A DNA stretch of 21,043 bases from Candidatus Uhrbacteria bacterium (GCA_018701105.1 JABIWD010000005.1:1-21043); one strand, 5' to 3'. Positions 1 to 5,746 are shown, counted from the first letter of the stretch. Translations and numbers: made by a program. The notes: a model not told the origin generated them from the sequence alone.

Positions 1-603
1 AGAAGCCTTACATCCACTCGTCAAAATATGCCCAGGCTCCTCTCCGCCGAGTATTCTCTCAATTCTGTCCAACGTGAGTCTGTAGTCAGCCTCAAACTGC
101 GCTAGGTTATAAGACATCACCACGCCGCTTGGACTCATCACATATCCACTTGTCGGCTTGGCCTCTTGGATAACCTCTAGCAGTTCCGCATAAAACGCGC
201 CCTGCATTCTATGCTCGTCACGGATTCCACGAGGATCCGAGATCCTCTTAACATCTACCGCAACGTAGTAGTAATCACCAAGTGTGCTCTTACCTTCAAC
301 GCGCTCCAAAATATCCGGACGCCCAATCCAATGACCATCCATAAGCACTCCGCTGTAAATCGTGCTCTTACCCTGTCGCATGAAATCAACCGTTCGGTTA
401 AACGCGTCATCCATATCCTCGTCGCGCACAGCCTCGTACTCTCCACGAGCACTCAACAAAGATTCCATAACAGCAGGTAACATCCCATCATCGATCATCC
501 GCTCCTCAAGCTTATCTAAGCCCTGTCCATGAACAAGATCTCGCCTTACCCAACGCGGACATTTTGTGTGATAAAAAAAAGTTTTCTCAGTTAGTTGTTT
601 CAT
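1..603 (-). CDS. RecB-like PD-(D/E)XK nuclease, TM0106 type (N-terminal part, cut by window edge)
   Basis: The reading frame is open from an ATG at 603 down to base 1, giving 201 codons with no stop, so the C-terminus lies outside the window. It shows a RecB/Cas4-type nuclease core. GRPDILE holds D97, followed about 20 residues later by YVAVDVKR with D117 and K119, the pattern expected of a D...(D/E)xK metal site. A Cys occurs early (C15 in HTKCPRW) and another near the cut end (C198 in TSGC). In Cas4/AddB-like relatives, an N-terminal Cys plus a C-terminal Cys cluster hold an iron-sulfur cluster, so one may exist here, but the remaining Cys would be outside. TM0106-family proteins usually continue into an RNase H-like domain of the YprB type. 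The start is chosen because a TATAAT lies just upstream. The family call rests on motifs only. Confidence 0.72.
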   Translation of the reverse strand, partial: MKQLTEKTFFYHTKCPRWVRRDLVHGQGLDKLEERMIDDGMLPAVMESLLSARGEYEAVRDEDMDDAFNRTVDFMRQGKSTIYSGVLMDGHWIGRPDILERVEGKSTLGDYYYVAVDVKRISDPRGIRDEHRMQGAFYAELLEVIQEAKPTSGYVMSPSGVVMSYNLAQFEADYRLTLDRIERILGGEEPGHILTSGCKAS

Positions 604-610
604 GAGTTTG

Positions 611-616
611 ATTATA
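611..616 (-). promoter_or_regulatory. -10 hexamer of the RecB-like nuclease gene
   Basis: On the minus strand a perfect TATAAT ends 7 nt before the ATG at 603. Transcription would then start at or within a base or two of the start codon, giving a leaderless mRNA. No good -35 is seen at 16-18 nt. Confidence 0.6.
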
Positions 617-625
617 CATCAAAAC

Positions 626-654
626 TAATTTCAAATGGGCAATTGGGCAAATTT
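626..654. repeat. AT-rich intergenic repeat, copy 1
   Basis: This 29-bp segment is identical to the reverse complement of 4587-4615. A degenerate copy in the same orientation lies at 2691-2722. Its core is GGGCAATTGGGCAAATTT preceded by ATTTCAAAT. It directly precedes the palindromic element at 663-754. Confidence 0.75.
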
Positions 655-662
655 TATGCCAT

Positions 663-754
663 GTCATTCTGAGTGGCAACGTAAGAATCTCATTGTTCTA
701 GAGCGCGCCCCTGAAAGTATGAGATCCTCACGTCGCTCCACTCCTCAGGATGAC
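663..754. repeat. Palindromic intergenic element (REP/MITE-like), copy 1
   Basis: A 92-bp element with GTCATTCTGAG at one end and CTCAGGATGAC at the other, so the termini are imperfect inverted repeats. Inside are a second inverted pair (AATCTCAT and ATGAGATCCT) and a short variable centre. It matches the reverse complement of 8158-8247 over nearly its whole length; the main differences are in the centre around GAGCGCGCCCCTG. Such small palindromic elements carry no gene and may be mobilised in trans or act as transcribed hairpins. The flank towards 626-654 is also shared with the other copy. Confidence 0.8.
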
Positions 755-769
755 GAAGCGATCAATAGC

Positions 770-790
770 AAAACGCGCCCTCAGGCGCGC
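770..790 (-). terminator. Rho-independent terminator after the cyclophilin lipoprotein gene
   Basis: Read on the minus strand: stem CGCGCC/GGCGCG with a 4-nt loop, followed by TTTT. It lies 8 nt past the stop codon at 798. Confidence 0.6.
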
Positions 791-797
791 TCCACTC

Positions 798-1535
798 TTA
801 GTTCAATTCGATTGAGTCGATTGTAATATCTGTTACTGGCTTATCGCGTGGCGGACCACTTGTTTCTGATTCCGCGATAGCGTCAATCACGTCCTGACCT
901 GCAGTCACCTGACCAAAGATCGTGTACGCGTTTGGAAGAGGTACGTCTCCGTGCATTACGAAGAACTGACTTCCATTTGTGTTTGGACCAGAGTTTGCCA
1001 TTGCCAACGTTCCAATTGGGTACGTTGTATGCGCTCCTCCAAGCTCGTCTGCAAACTGGTAACCAGGACCACTTGTCCCTGTTCCTGTTGGGTCACCACC
1101 TTGGATCATGAACCCTTTGATTACTCGGTGGAAAATAATTCCGTCGTAGTAACCTGTGTTTGCAAGTACCAAGAAGTTACTTACCGCCATTGGAGACTCT
1201 TCTCCAAACAACTCTACCGTAACGTCTCCCTTACTTGTCTTGATTGTAACTGTTCGATCTAGTCGATCAGCATCCTTCAATACACCTGGGTGTGAAGTTG
1301 GCGGAGCTGTAAAGTCCGACAATGAAACCTCTCCTTGTGAATCTGTGTCTGTATCCATGTTATCGTTATCTTCGTTTTCGTTATCCTCGTGATCACTGTC
1401 TGCGTCCTGAGTAATACCTAGAGTGTCCTCCAACCCTTCGTTTACGCCATCGGGCGTTGAGTCGCTTATCGCGCAACCTGCACCAACAAGTACAAGTGCT
1501 CCGAGAGCGAATGAGAATAGTGTGTATTTGTTCAT
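798..1535 (-). CDS. Cyclophilin-type peptidyl-prolyl isomerase lipoprotein
   Basis: A 245-residue extracytoplasmic peptidyl-prolyl cis-trans isomerase. Residues 1-21 form a lipoprotein-like signal peptide ending LVGAGC, with C21 the likely lipidated Cys. Residues 22-75 are an acidic Asp/Glu/Asn-rich linker, and the cyclophilin domain fills the rest. Diagnostic motifs are FHRVIKGFMIQGGDPTG (with the catalytic-type Arg), GTSGPGY and GSQFFV. It probably helps fold exported proteins at the outer face of the membrane. An in-frame ATG at 1583 lies inside the terminator of the upstream gene and would bury the signal peptide, so I use 1535. An extended -10 lies 9 nt upstream. Confidence 0.9.
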   Translation of the reverse strand: MNKYTLFSFALGALVLVGAGCAISDSTPDGVNEGLEDTLGITQDADSDHEDNENEDNDNMDTDTDSQGEVSLSDFTAPPTSHPGVLKDADRLDRTVTIKTSKGDVTVELFGEESPMAVSNFLVLANTGYYDGIIFHRVIKGFMIQGGDPTGTGTSGPGYQFADELGGAHTTYPIGTLAMANSGPNTNGSQFFVMHGDVPLPNAYTIFGQVTAGQDVIDAIAESETSGPPRDKPVTDITIDSIELN

Positions 1536-1544
1536 AGTGTGAAG

Positions 1545-1553
1545 AGTGTAACA
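1545..1553 (-). promoter_or_regulatory. Extended -10 (TGnTACACT) of the cyclophilin lipoprotein gene
   Basis: On the minus strand TG-T-TACACT ends 9 nt before the ATG at 1535. The transcript would have almost no leader, and no Shine-Dalgarno sequence sits at a useful distance. Confidence 0.45.
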
Positions 1554-1570
1554 AATCCTCTCAAAAATGC

Positions 1571-1591
1571 AAAAAACAGGCAAACGCCTGT
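1571..1591 (-). terminator. Rho-independent terminator of the small Lys/Ala-rich membrane protein gene
   Basis: Minus strand: stem ACAGGC/GCCTGT with a 4-nt loop, followed by a T run, starting 9 nt after the TAG at 1600-1602. It separates this gene from the cyclophilin gene. Confidence 0.7.
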
Positions 1592-1599
1592 CTTATTGT

Positions 1600-1869
1600 C
1601 TAGTTAATGCTCTGTAAAGTCTCAATCCGTTGTGATTGCGCGTCAATCTGCGATGACTGCTGATCTATCTTATAACTTGCGATAGATAGGATCGTCACCA
1701 ACGAGAATACTGATACGAGCAACATGGCTAACACCTGAGTGTATCCAAGTGGCGCGCAGTTTACGCACAAACCGCTCATTGCCTCTGGTTTCTTTGCAGC
1801 TACTGGAGCTTTCTTACGTTTTGCCGGAGCCTTTTTTGCTACTGGCTTCTTTTTTGTTTTTGATTCCAT
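1600..1869 (-). CDS. Small Lys/Ala-rich single-pass membrane protein, unknown
   Basis: An 89-residue protein of no recognised family. Residues 2-28 are a histone-tail-like Lys/Ala/Pro stretch (KKPVAKKAPAKRKKAP), which could bind nucleic acid or acidic lipid. A CVNC pair follows near residue 35, then one hydrophobic segment (LAMLLVSVFSLVTILSIA). The C-terminal tail has heptad-like spacing (IDQQSSQIDAQSQRIETLQ) suggesting a short coiled coil. The basic N-terminus should stay in the cytoplasm and the coil outside. I choose the ATG at 1869 over an in-frame TTG at 1878 because the TTG overlaps the -10 box. The gene has its own promoter and terminator. Confidence 0.65.
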   Translation of the reverse strand: MESKTKKKPVAKKAPAKRKKAPVAAKKPEAMSGLCVNCAPLGYTQVLAMLLVSVFSLVTILSIASYKIDQQSSQIDAQSQRIETLQSIN

Positions 1870-1877
1870 ACAAGACA

Positions 1878-1886
1878 ATTATAGCA
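1878..1886 (-). promoter_or_regulatory. Extended -10 (TGnTATAAT) overlapping the upstream stop codon
   Basis: On the minus strand TG-C-TATAAT ends 8 nt before the ATG at 1869. Its TAA is also the stop codon of the upstream gene (1879-1881). The mRNA would be leaderless or nearly so. Confidence 0.6.
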
Positions 1887-2664
1887 CCCGGAATCCCTCC
1901 TGTCCTGTGGATGACTCAAGAAAATTCGCACACCCCGAGCCAACTTCCCAGCTCACGATCACACGCACCGTTCCGTCGATGTCCTCACCGTCGATGTCCA
2001 ACGTCGTGGCCCGATCCGTCATCGTGGTCACATCCGTTCCCTGCACCGTCGGAGGATCCTCACAACGACCCATCAAAACTGACTCTTCTAAAAGGACGTA
2101 GTCGCCATCAACTGTTGAGTAGGCAAGGTCAACGTCATACTCCTGAGTTCCAGGCGGCATACTCGCAAGCGCATCCAGCAATACCGCTTCCCGGTCAATC
2201 TCACCAACTACAACACGTGGCGCTGCAAGCAATGTCCAACTTGAGAAATGATTCGTAGCAGCTTCAAAGTACCCAAGCTCATCATCGCGCCGAGTTTCTA
2301 GCGGTACCCACAATGATCGCTCAGTATCAAAGAAGCCAATCTTGTACGCAGTGTCGAGCTCACGCTGTCTAGTCGGCATCCTCAACGCAACAAGTGCCGG
2401 CAACACAACGCCGTCAGGTCCTATCGAGTAAACCTTCTCCACCGCAGCGGTAAACGATCCTTGCGACGATCCATTATCGATTTGAACAGTGACATCAAGA
2501 TCGGACGGGAAATCTCCGGCAACAGTCATCGCCCCATCATCAGTGACGATCTTCAAATACTCGGGAGTCGAATTCAAAAACATCAAAGCCAACCCAACCG
2601 CAAGGATGATTCCACCGATAACTAAAGGACCAGCTATTTGATTGTGCTTTTTGTTTTTGAGCAT
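1879..2664 (-). CDS. Membrane-anchored extracytoplasmic protein, unknown
   Basis: A 261-residue protein I do not recognise. It has a short basic N-terminus (MLKNKKHNQ) and one membrane segment (AGPLVIGGIILAVGLALMFL), followed by an all-exported body rich in beta-type sequence. Features seen are YKIGFFD...WVPLETR near residues 120-140, NHFSSWTLLA near 155, and two well-separated Cys (GRCEDPP and GSGCANF) that could form a disulfide outside the cell. The ATG at 2664 is chosen because a perfect extended -10 lies 6 nt upstream; further upstream in-frame codons would add a non-conserved-looking, non-hydrophobic extension. The end overlaps the promoter of the next gene. Confidence 0.7.
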   Translation of the reverse strand: MLKNKKHNQIAGPLVIGGIILAVGLALMFLNSTPEYLKIVTDDGAMTVAGDFPSDLDVTVQIDNGSSQGSFTAAVEKVYSIGPDGVVLPALVALRMPTRQRELDTAYKIGFFDTERSLWVPLETRRDDELGYFEAATNHFSSWTLLAAPRVVVGEIDREAVLLDALASMPPGTQEYDVDLAYSTVDGDYVLLEESVLMGRCEDPPTVQGTDVTTMTDRATTLDIDGEDIDGTVRVIVSWEVGSGCANFLESSTGQEGFRVL

Positions 2665-2670
2665 GGGTGC

Positions 2671-2679
2671 ATTATAACA
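2671..2679 (-). promoter_or_regulatory. Extended -10 (TGnTATAAT) 6 nt before an ATG
   Basis: Minus strand TG-T-TATAAT with the ATG at 2664 only 6 nt downstream. This is the clearest leaderless promoter in the window. Confidence 0.65.
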
Positions 2680-2690
2680 GATCAAATACA

Positions 2691-2722
2691 TTTTCAATTT
2701 TGCAATTCGGCAATTTTCAATT
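2691..2722. repeat. AT-rich intergenic repeat, degenerate copy
   Basis: TTTTCAATTTTGCAATTCGG followed by CAATTTTCAATT matches the 626-654 repeat at most positions and in the same orientation. It fills the gap between divergent transcription units. Confidence 0.5.
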
Positions 2723-2746
2723 GATTTCCGATTTACACAATATCGA

Positions 2747-2775
2747 TTGACAAATGTGCTTATCCCTGCTATTTT
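2747..2775 (+). promoter_or_regulatory. Sigma70-type promoter of cassette 1
   Basis: TTGACA (2747-2752), 17-nt spacer, TATTTT (2770-2775). The context ATCGATTGACA and the GCTAT before the -10 recur at 3193-3225. A GAGGAG Shine-Dalgarno sits at 2798-2803. Confidence 0.7.
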
Positions 2776-2806
2776 CTGAACGCACCCCATCAACACCGAG
2801 GAGACC

Positions 2807-3139
2807 ATGGGTTCACGAGAAGAGGACAAAGAAGAGTTGAGGCGAGGATTCCCGTCTCTCTCGCACGATCGCGGCAAGCCGATTCGCTACGAGATCGAGT
2901 TCTACGACGACGCCATCAGCCCAGCCATCGTGCACATGGAGTGCGACGGCAGGACTTCGCAGATGCGATGGGTGGATGCGAGCAGCGGTACTCACTACGA
3001 GGACGAGCTCGTGAAGGGCTGGCGCAACGTCGAGCAGCGATCCAAGTCGCAGCTGCGTAAGGCGCGAGAGCAGGAAGATCGCAGGAACGAAGGCACCTTC
3101 GTCCACGATCGAGGTGGACGACGGCGCGGCAAACGCTAG
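2807..3139 (+). CDS. Small acidic/basic protein, cassette family, unknown (paralogue of the next gene)
   Basis: A 110-residue soluble protein with no signal peptide or membrane segment. The core near residues 25-75 (PIRYEIEFYDD...MRWVD...DELVKGWRNVE) aligns with the core of the next gene (PIEFEITFHDD...FRWQD...DEVKGWVQIE), so the two are paralogues. The tail from residue 85 is highly charged and ends in Arg/Lys (RGGRRRGKR), which could contact nucleic acid. The gene has its own TTGACA promoter, Shine-Dalgarno and terminator. It is more GC-rich than the host genes around it. I assign no function; the beta-strand pattern suggests a compact binding domain. Confidence 0.75.
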   Translation: MGSREEDKEELRRGFPSLSHDRGKPIRYEIEFYDDAISPAIVHMECDGRTSQMRWVDASSGTHYEDELVKGWRNVEQRSKSQLRKAREQEDRRNEGTFVHDRGGRRRGKR

Positions 3140-3155
3140 ATCAGCAACACGTAAA

Positions 3156-3186
3156 CCCCCAGCCATCCTGGCGTGGGGCGTTTTTT
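3156..3186 (+). terminator. Terminator of cassette 1
   Basis: CCCC-CA-GCC / GGC-GT-GGGG with loop ATCCT and a run of six T. The 3' arm CTGGCGTGGGG is shared with the terminators at 3589 and 4535. Confidence 0.75.
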
Positions 3187-3196
3187 ATATGATCGA

Positions 3197-3225
3197 TTGA
3201 CAATCCTGTCCGGCGCTGCTATCTT
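3197..3225 (+). promoter_or_regulatory. Sigma70-type promoter of cassette 2
   Basis: TTGACA (3197-3202), 17-nt spacer, TATCTT (3220-3225). It begins only about 10 nt after the T run of the previous terminator. AAGAGGAG precedes the ATG at 3251 by 4 nt. Confidence 0.7.
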
Positions 3226-3250
3226 CACTTAGTACCATAAGAGGAGCCAC

Positions 3251-3580
3251 ATGAGATTCATCACTGAAGAACGAGCACAGTTCCCGCCGCACTCTCACAC
3301 GTTGGATGGACCGATCGAGTTCGAGATCACCTTTCATGACGATCGTGAGCCGATGCGCGTGTATGCAATGAGGATCGGGGACAACGAGTTCCGGTGGCAG
3401 GACAAGGATGACGAGGACACCCTGTTCACGAGCGACGAAGTGAAGGGCTGGGTCCAGATCGAGCGGCCCATCGACCCTGCGGCTGACGCAGAACGAGCTC
3501 GCCACGAGCGAAGCGACGCTGCGTACTACCAGGGCCTTCGCGACAAGGACTCCGGCGGATCTGGCCTACAGATCTACTGA
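3251..3580 (+). CDS. Small protein, cassette family, unknown (paralogue of previous gene)
   Basis: A 109-residue soluble protein. Residues 20-75 repeat the pattern of its upstream neighbour: PIEFEITFHDDREPMRVYAM, then EFRWQDKDDEDTLFTSDEVK, then GWVQIERP. The C-terminal tail (residues 76-109) is unrelated to the neighbour's: it is helical-looking, with Ala/Arg/Glu, then GGSGLQIY. Shared upstream sequence (ATCGATTGACA, GCTGCTAT, GAGGAG) shows that promoter and gene duplicated together and then diverged. No known domain is recognised. Confidence 0.75.
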   Translation: MRFITEERAQFPPHSHTLDGPIEFEITFHDDREPMRVYAMRIGDNEFRWQDKDDEDTLFTSDEVKGWVQIERPIDPAADAERARHERSDAAYYQGLRDKDSGGSGLQIY

Positions 3581-3588
3581 CAACGAAA

Positions 3589-3620
3589 CCCCGCGCCGAA
3601 CTGGCGTGGGGTGTTTTCTT
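3589..3620 (+). terminator. Terminator of cassette 2
   Basis: Stem CCCCGCGCC/GGCGTGGGG with loop GAACT and a T-rich tail (TGTTTTCTT). It is nearly identical to the terminator at 4535, including the ACTGACAACGAAA that contains each gene's stop codon. Confidence 0.85.
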
Positions 3621-3630
3621 ATATGGTTGA

Positions 3631-3658
3631 TTGACAGAACCATAGAATTTGATACGGT
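3631..3658 (+). promoter_or_regulatory. Promoter of cassette 3 (purC)
   Basis: TTGACA at 3631-3636, with the best -10 TACGGT after 16 nt. It follows the previous terminator by about 10 nt. GGGAGG precedes the ATG at 3684 by 4 nt. Confidence 0.5.
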
Positions 3659-3683
3659 AACGCTGTCAATCAAGGGAGGCCAC

Positions 3684-4526
3684 ATGGCTGTTTACAATCG
3701 AGGCATCGTTTACGACCGACGGCTGGGTCAAGGAAAGACGAAGGTGATCTTCGGCACGTACGGCGACCCGTTCACGTGCAGGATCTACAGCAAGGACAAC
3801 GTGACCGCCGGTAACGGGGCCAGGAATGACAAAATTCCCGGCAAGGGTGTGGCGAGCAACGTCACCGCGATCAATCTCTTCAAGCTTCTGGAAGAAGCTG
3901 GAGTGCCAACGCACTTCGTCCGCTGGGCTGGAGCGAGGTCATTCATCGCGCGACGATGCGTCATGATTCCGATCGAGTGGGTTGGCAGGTGGGAAGTTGC
4001 TGAGGGCAGCTCGATTCTGAAGCGTAGGACGGAGTTGGTAGCAGGCCATCGGTTCGATACGACGAATATCGAGATGTACTGGAAGGAGGATTCACTCGAC
4101 GATCCACTCCTGTACAAGAGCGGTGACGGCGTGTACACGGCAAGTAGAGCAAGCATGCCTGTTGGCGAAGGAAAGCTGACAGAGGTGAGCTCGCTCGCGC
4201 TGGGACTCGACGTTGACTCGGAACAGCGGATGTACTGGCTCACCTCGTGGATCGCCGCGTCCCTGCACACACTGCTGGAGCCCCATGGCATCGTGCTTCA
4301 GGACTTCAAGGTCGAGTTCGGCCGAGACCTGGAGACAGGTGAGATCATGCTGGCAGACGTGATCACGAACGACGAGTGGCGGATCCTCCGTGACGGCAGA
4401 ATCGTGTCCAAGCAGTGGTTCCGCAACAACACCCTCGACACACCGGACAAGGTGGCGCATCTGACAGGCCTGTACAAAGAGATCGCAGACCTCTCGGGTC
4501 GACTCGCGTACCCGCTGCAAGACTGA
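3684..4526 (+). CDS. purC: Divergent SAICAR synthetase (phosphoribosylaminoimidazole-succinocarboxamide synthase)
   Basis: A 280-residue homologue of PurC, which joins CAIR and aspartate with ATP in purine synthesis. Family motifs appear in order: GQGKTKVIF (16-23), SKDNVTAGNG and NDKIPGKG (36-55), LFKLLEEAGVPTHFV (65-79), MIPIEWV (94-100), AEGSSILKR (106-114), MYWKEDSLDDP (131-141), LQDFKVEFG and ILADVITND in the last third, then SKQWFR. It is unusually divergent. Most PurC proteins have ADEISPD or DEFSPD where this one has ADVITND, so a normally conserved Glu is Val. The region usually reading VVRNIAAGS is VGRWEVAEGS. No other purine gene is nearby. The in-frame extension upstream to 3606 lies in the previous terminator and is rejected. 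Confidence 0.85.
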   Translation: MAVYNRGIVYDRRLGQGKTKVIFGTYGDPFTCRIYSKDNVTAGNGARNDKIPGKGVASNVTAINLFKLLEEAGVPTHFVRWAGARSFIARRCVMIPIEWVGRWEVAEGSSILKRRTELVAGHRFDTTNIEMYWKEDSLDDPLLYKSGDGVYTASRASMPVGEGKLTEVSSLALGLDVDSEQRMYWLTSWIAASLHTLLEPHGIVLQDFKVEFGRDLETGEIMLADVITNDEWRILRDGRIVSKQWFRNNTLDTPDKVAHLTGLYKEIADLSGRLAYPLQD

Positions 4527-4534
4527 CAACGAAA

Positions 4535-4566
4535 CCCCGCGCCGCGCTGGCGTGGGGTGTTTCTTT
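4535..4566 (+). terminator. Terminator of purC
   Basis: Stem CCCCGCGCC/GGCGTGGGG, loop GCGCT, tail TGTTTCTTT. It is the same sequence as the terminator at 3589 except for the loop. Confidence 0.85.
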
Positions 4567-4586
4567 AAAAAATCTTCCAAAAATTG

Positions 4587-4615
4587 AAATTTGCCCAATT
4601 GCCCATTTGAAATTA
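4587..4615. repeat. AT-rich intergenic repeat, copy 2 (inverted)
   Basis: Exact 29-bp reverse complement of 626-654. It lies between two terminators, with no gene in it. Confidence 0.75.
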
Positions 4616-4640
4616 AAACTACGCCCTAAAGCGTAGTTTT
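4615..4640 (-). terminator. Bidirectional terminator after metK
   Basis: Perfect 10-bp stem AAAACTACGC/GCGTAGTTTT with a 6-nt loop. It has T runs on both strands and lies just past the metK stop at 4642. Confidence 0.8.
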
Positions 4641-4641
4641 C

Positions 4642-5670
4642 TCATCTCTCCCAAGGTAGATCTGCCACACCAACGTGTCCGTACGTCGATATCGCTCTAT
4701 AAATTGGTTTCTTTAATTGGAACTTTTCGACAATCGCCGAGATCTTCAAGTTGAAGTTTTCTTTTACGTGCTCGGTCAAATCCTCACCCTTATCTCCTGT
4801 CGCTTCTACAATGATCGGATCAACTCGCCCAATAACGTATACGATCTTGACCAACGCCTGAGTCGCCTTGCCGTCGTTCACGAGTTTGCGCGCGATGTGG
4901 CGAGCCATGTATGTACCTGCGCGCGATGGGTGCCGCGGGTCCTTTCCTGACAAGCTCAAGTTTACGTGGGGGACTAAGCCACCGTACAAATCCGATGCCG
5001 CACGTCGCCCAGACAATCCTGTGTAGCAAGACAATCCACCCTCTGTGAAAGGTCCTGCGGGGTTCACGAAGAGCTTTACGTTTTCGACGGAACCGATCAC
5101 TGGTTTGATCACGTGCTCCAAAATTCCACCGTGTACTTCCTGTACCTTCGTGCCCTTTGCATGCGATACGAAAACAGAAACGTGGGTGACACTACGGCCT
5201 TCCATCGCAACCAACACGCGACCGTCCGGCTTAAGCCACTTCATTTCAGCTATGTGTTGCCGAGCCTCATCGAGCTTTCGAGCTAACGCATGAGCATACA
5301 CAACTGGCGTCGGAAGCATCTCTCGAGTCGCCTTTGTGGCATATCCATAGCAAACGGCATGATCGGTAGCAGCATTCTTGGCCATAGAGTCGCTCCATTC
5401 TCTCTTTAAAGACCCAAGATGCACAAAAGGCTCAATCTCATCGTCGTACCCAGCGTCTTTATAGACCTTTTTAGCGATCTGACCAACATCAAAATCAGCC
5501 CGCGAGTCGACTTCACCAGATATCATCATAGCGCCATGACCCGCAAAAACCTCGATATTTGCTCGGGTTTCCTTGTCTCTACGCAAAAATTCATCCAAAA
5601 TAGTGTCTGCAACCTGATCGCAGAGCTTGTCTGGATGCCCCATTAAAAAGCTTTCAGCTATCTTTCTCAT
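4642..5670 (-). CDS. metK: S-adenosylmethionine synthetase (methionine adenosyltransferase)
   Basis: A 342-residue cytoplasmic enzyme that makes S-adenosylmethionine from methionine and ATP; the usual bacterial length is about 380-400. Supporting motifs are MGHPDKLCDQVADTIL (10-25), GAMMISGEV (46-54), ATDHAVCYGYAT (101-112), HVNLSLSGKDP (235-245) and YGHVGVADLPWE at the C-terminus. The loop normally reading GGPxGDxGLTGRK is GGLSCYTGLSGRR (211-223), so the conserved Asp that contacts methionine in E. coli MetK is Tyr216. The protein is a divergent, shortened form. The start at 5670 is chosen because GHPDK then sits where the family has it. No Shine-Dalgarno is seen. Confidence 0.92.
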   Translation of the reverse strand: MRKIAESFLMGHPDKLCDQVADTILDEFLRRDKETRANIEVFAGHGAMMISGEVDSRADFDVGQIAKKVYKDAGYDDEIEPFVHLGSLKREWSDSMAKNAATDHAVCYGYATKATREMLPTPVVYAHALARKLDEARQHIAEMKWLKPDGRVLVAMEGRSVTHVSVFVSHAKGTKVQEVHGGILEHVIKPVIGSVENVKLFVNPAGPFTEGGLSCYTGLSGRRAASDLYGGLVPHVNLSLSGKDPRHPSRAGTYMARHIARKLVNDGKATQALVKIVYVIGRVDPIIVEATGDKGEDLTEHVKENFNLKISAIVEKFQLKKPIYRAISTYGHVGVADLPWER

Positions 5671-5690
5671 ATGTACTGGTATTTGCCAAA

Positions 5691-5699
5691 ATCTTAGCA
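5691..5699 (-). promoter_or_regulatory. Candidate extended -10 (TGnTAAGAT) of metK
   Basis: Minus strand TG-C-TAAGAT lies 20 nt before the ATG at 5670, predicting a leader of roughly 13 nt without a Shine-Dalgarno. Confidence 0.35.
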
Positions 5700-5746
5700 C
5701 GGACTTGTGTTAATAGGAAGGAAAGGCCATACTACTTATATCATTA

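Noticed and set aside
1536..1583. Longer N-terminus for the cyclophilin lipoprotein from an ATG at 1583
   Set aside because: The ATG lies inside the terminator hairpin of the upstream gene and would place non-signal sequence before a good lipoprotein signal peptide.
2665..2877. Upstream extension of the membrane protein gene at 1879-2664
   Set aside because: It runs through the promoter, an intergenic repeat and the start of cassette 1 on the other strand; an extended -10 sits just before the ATG at 2664.
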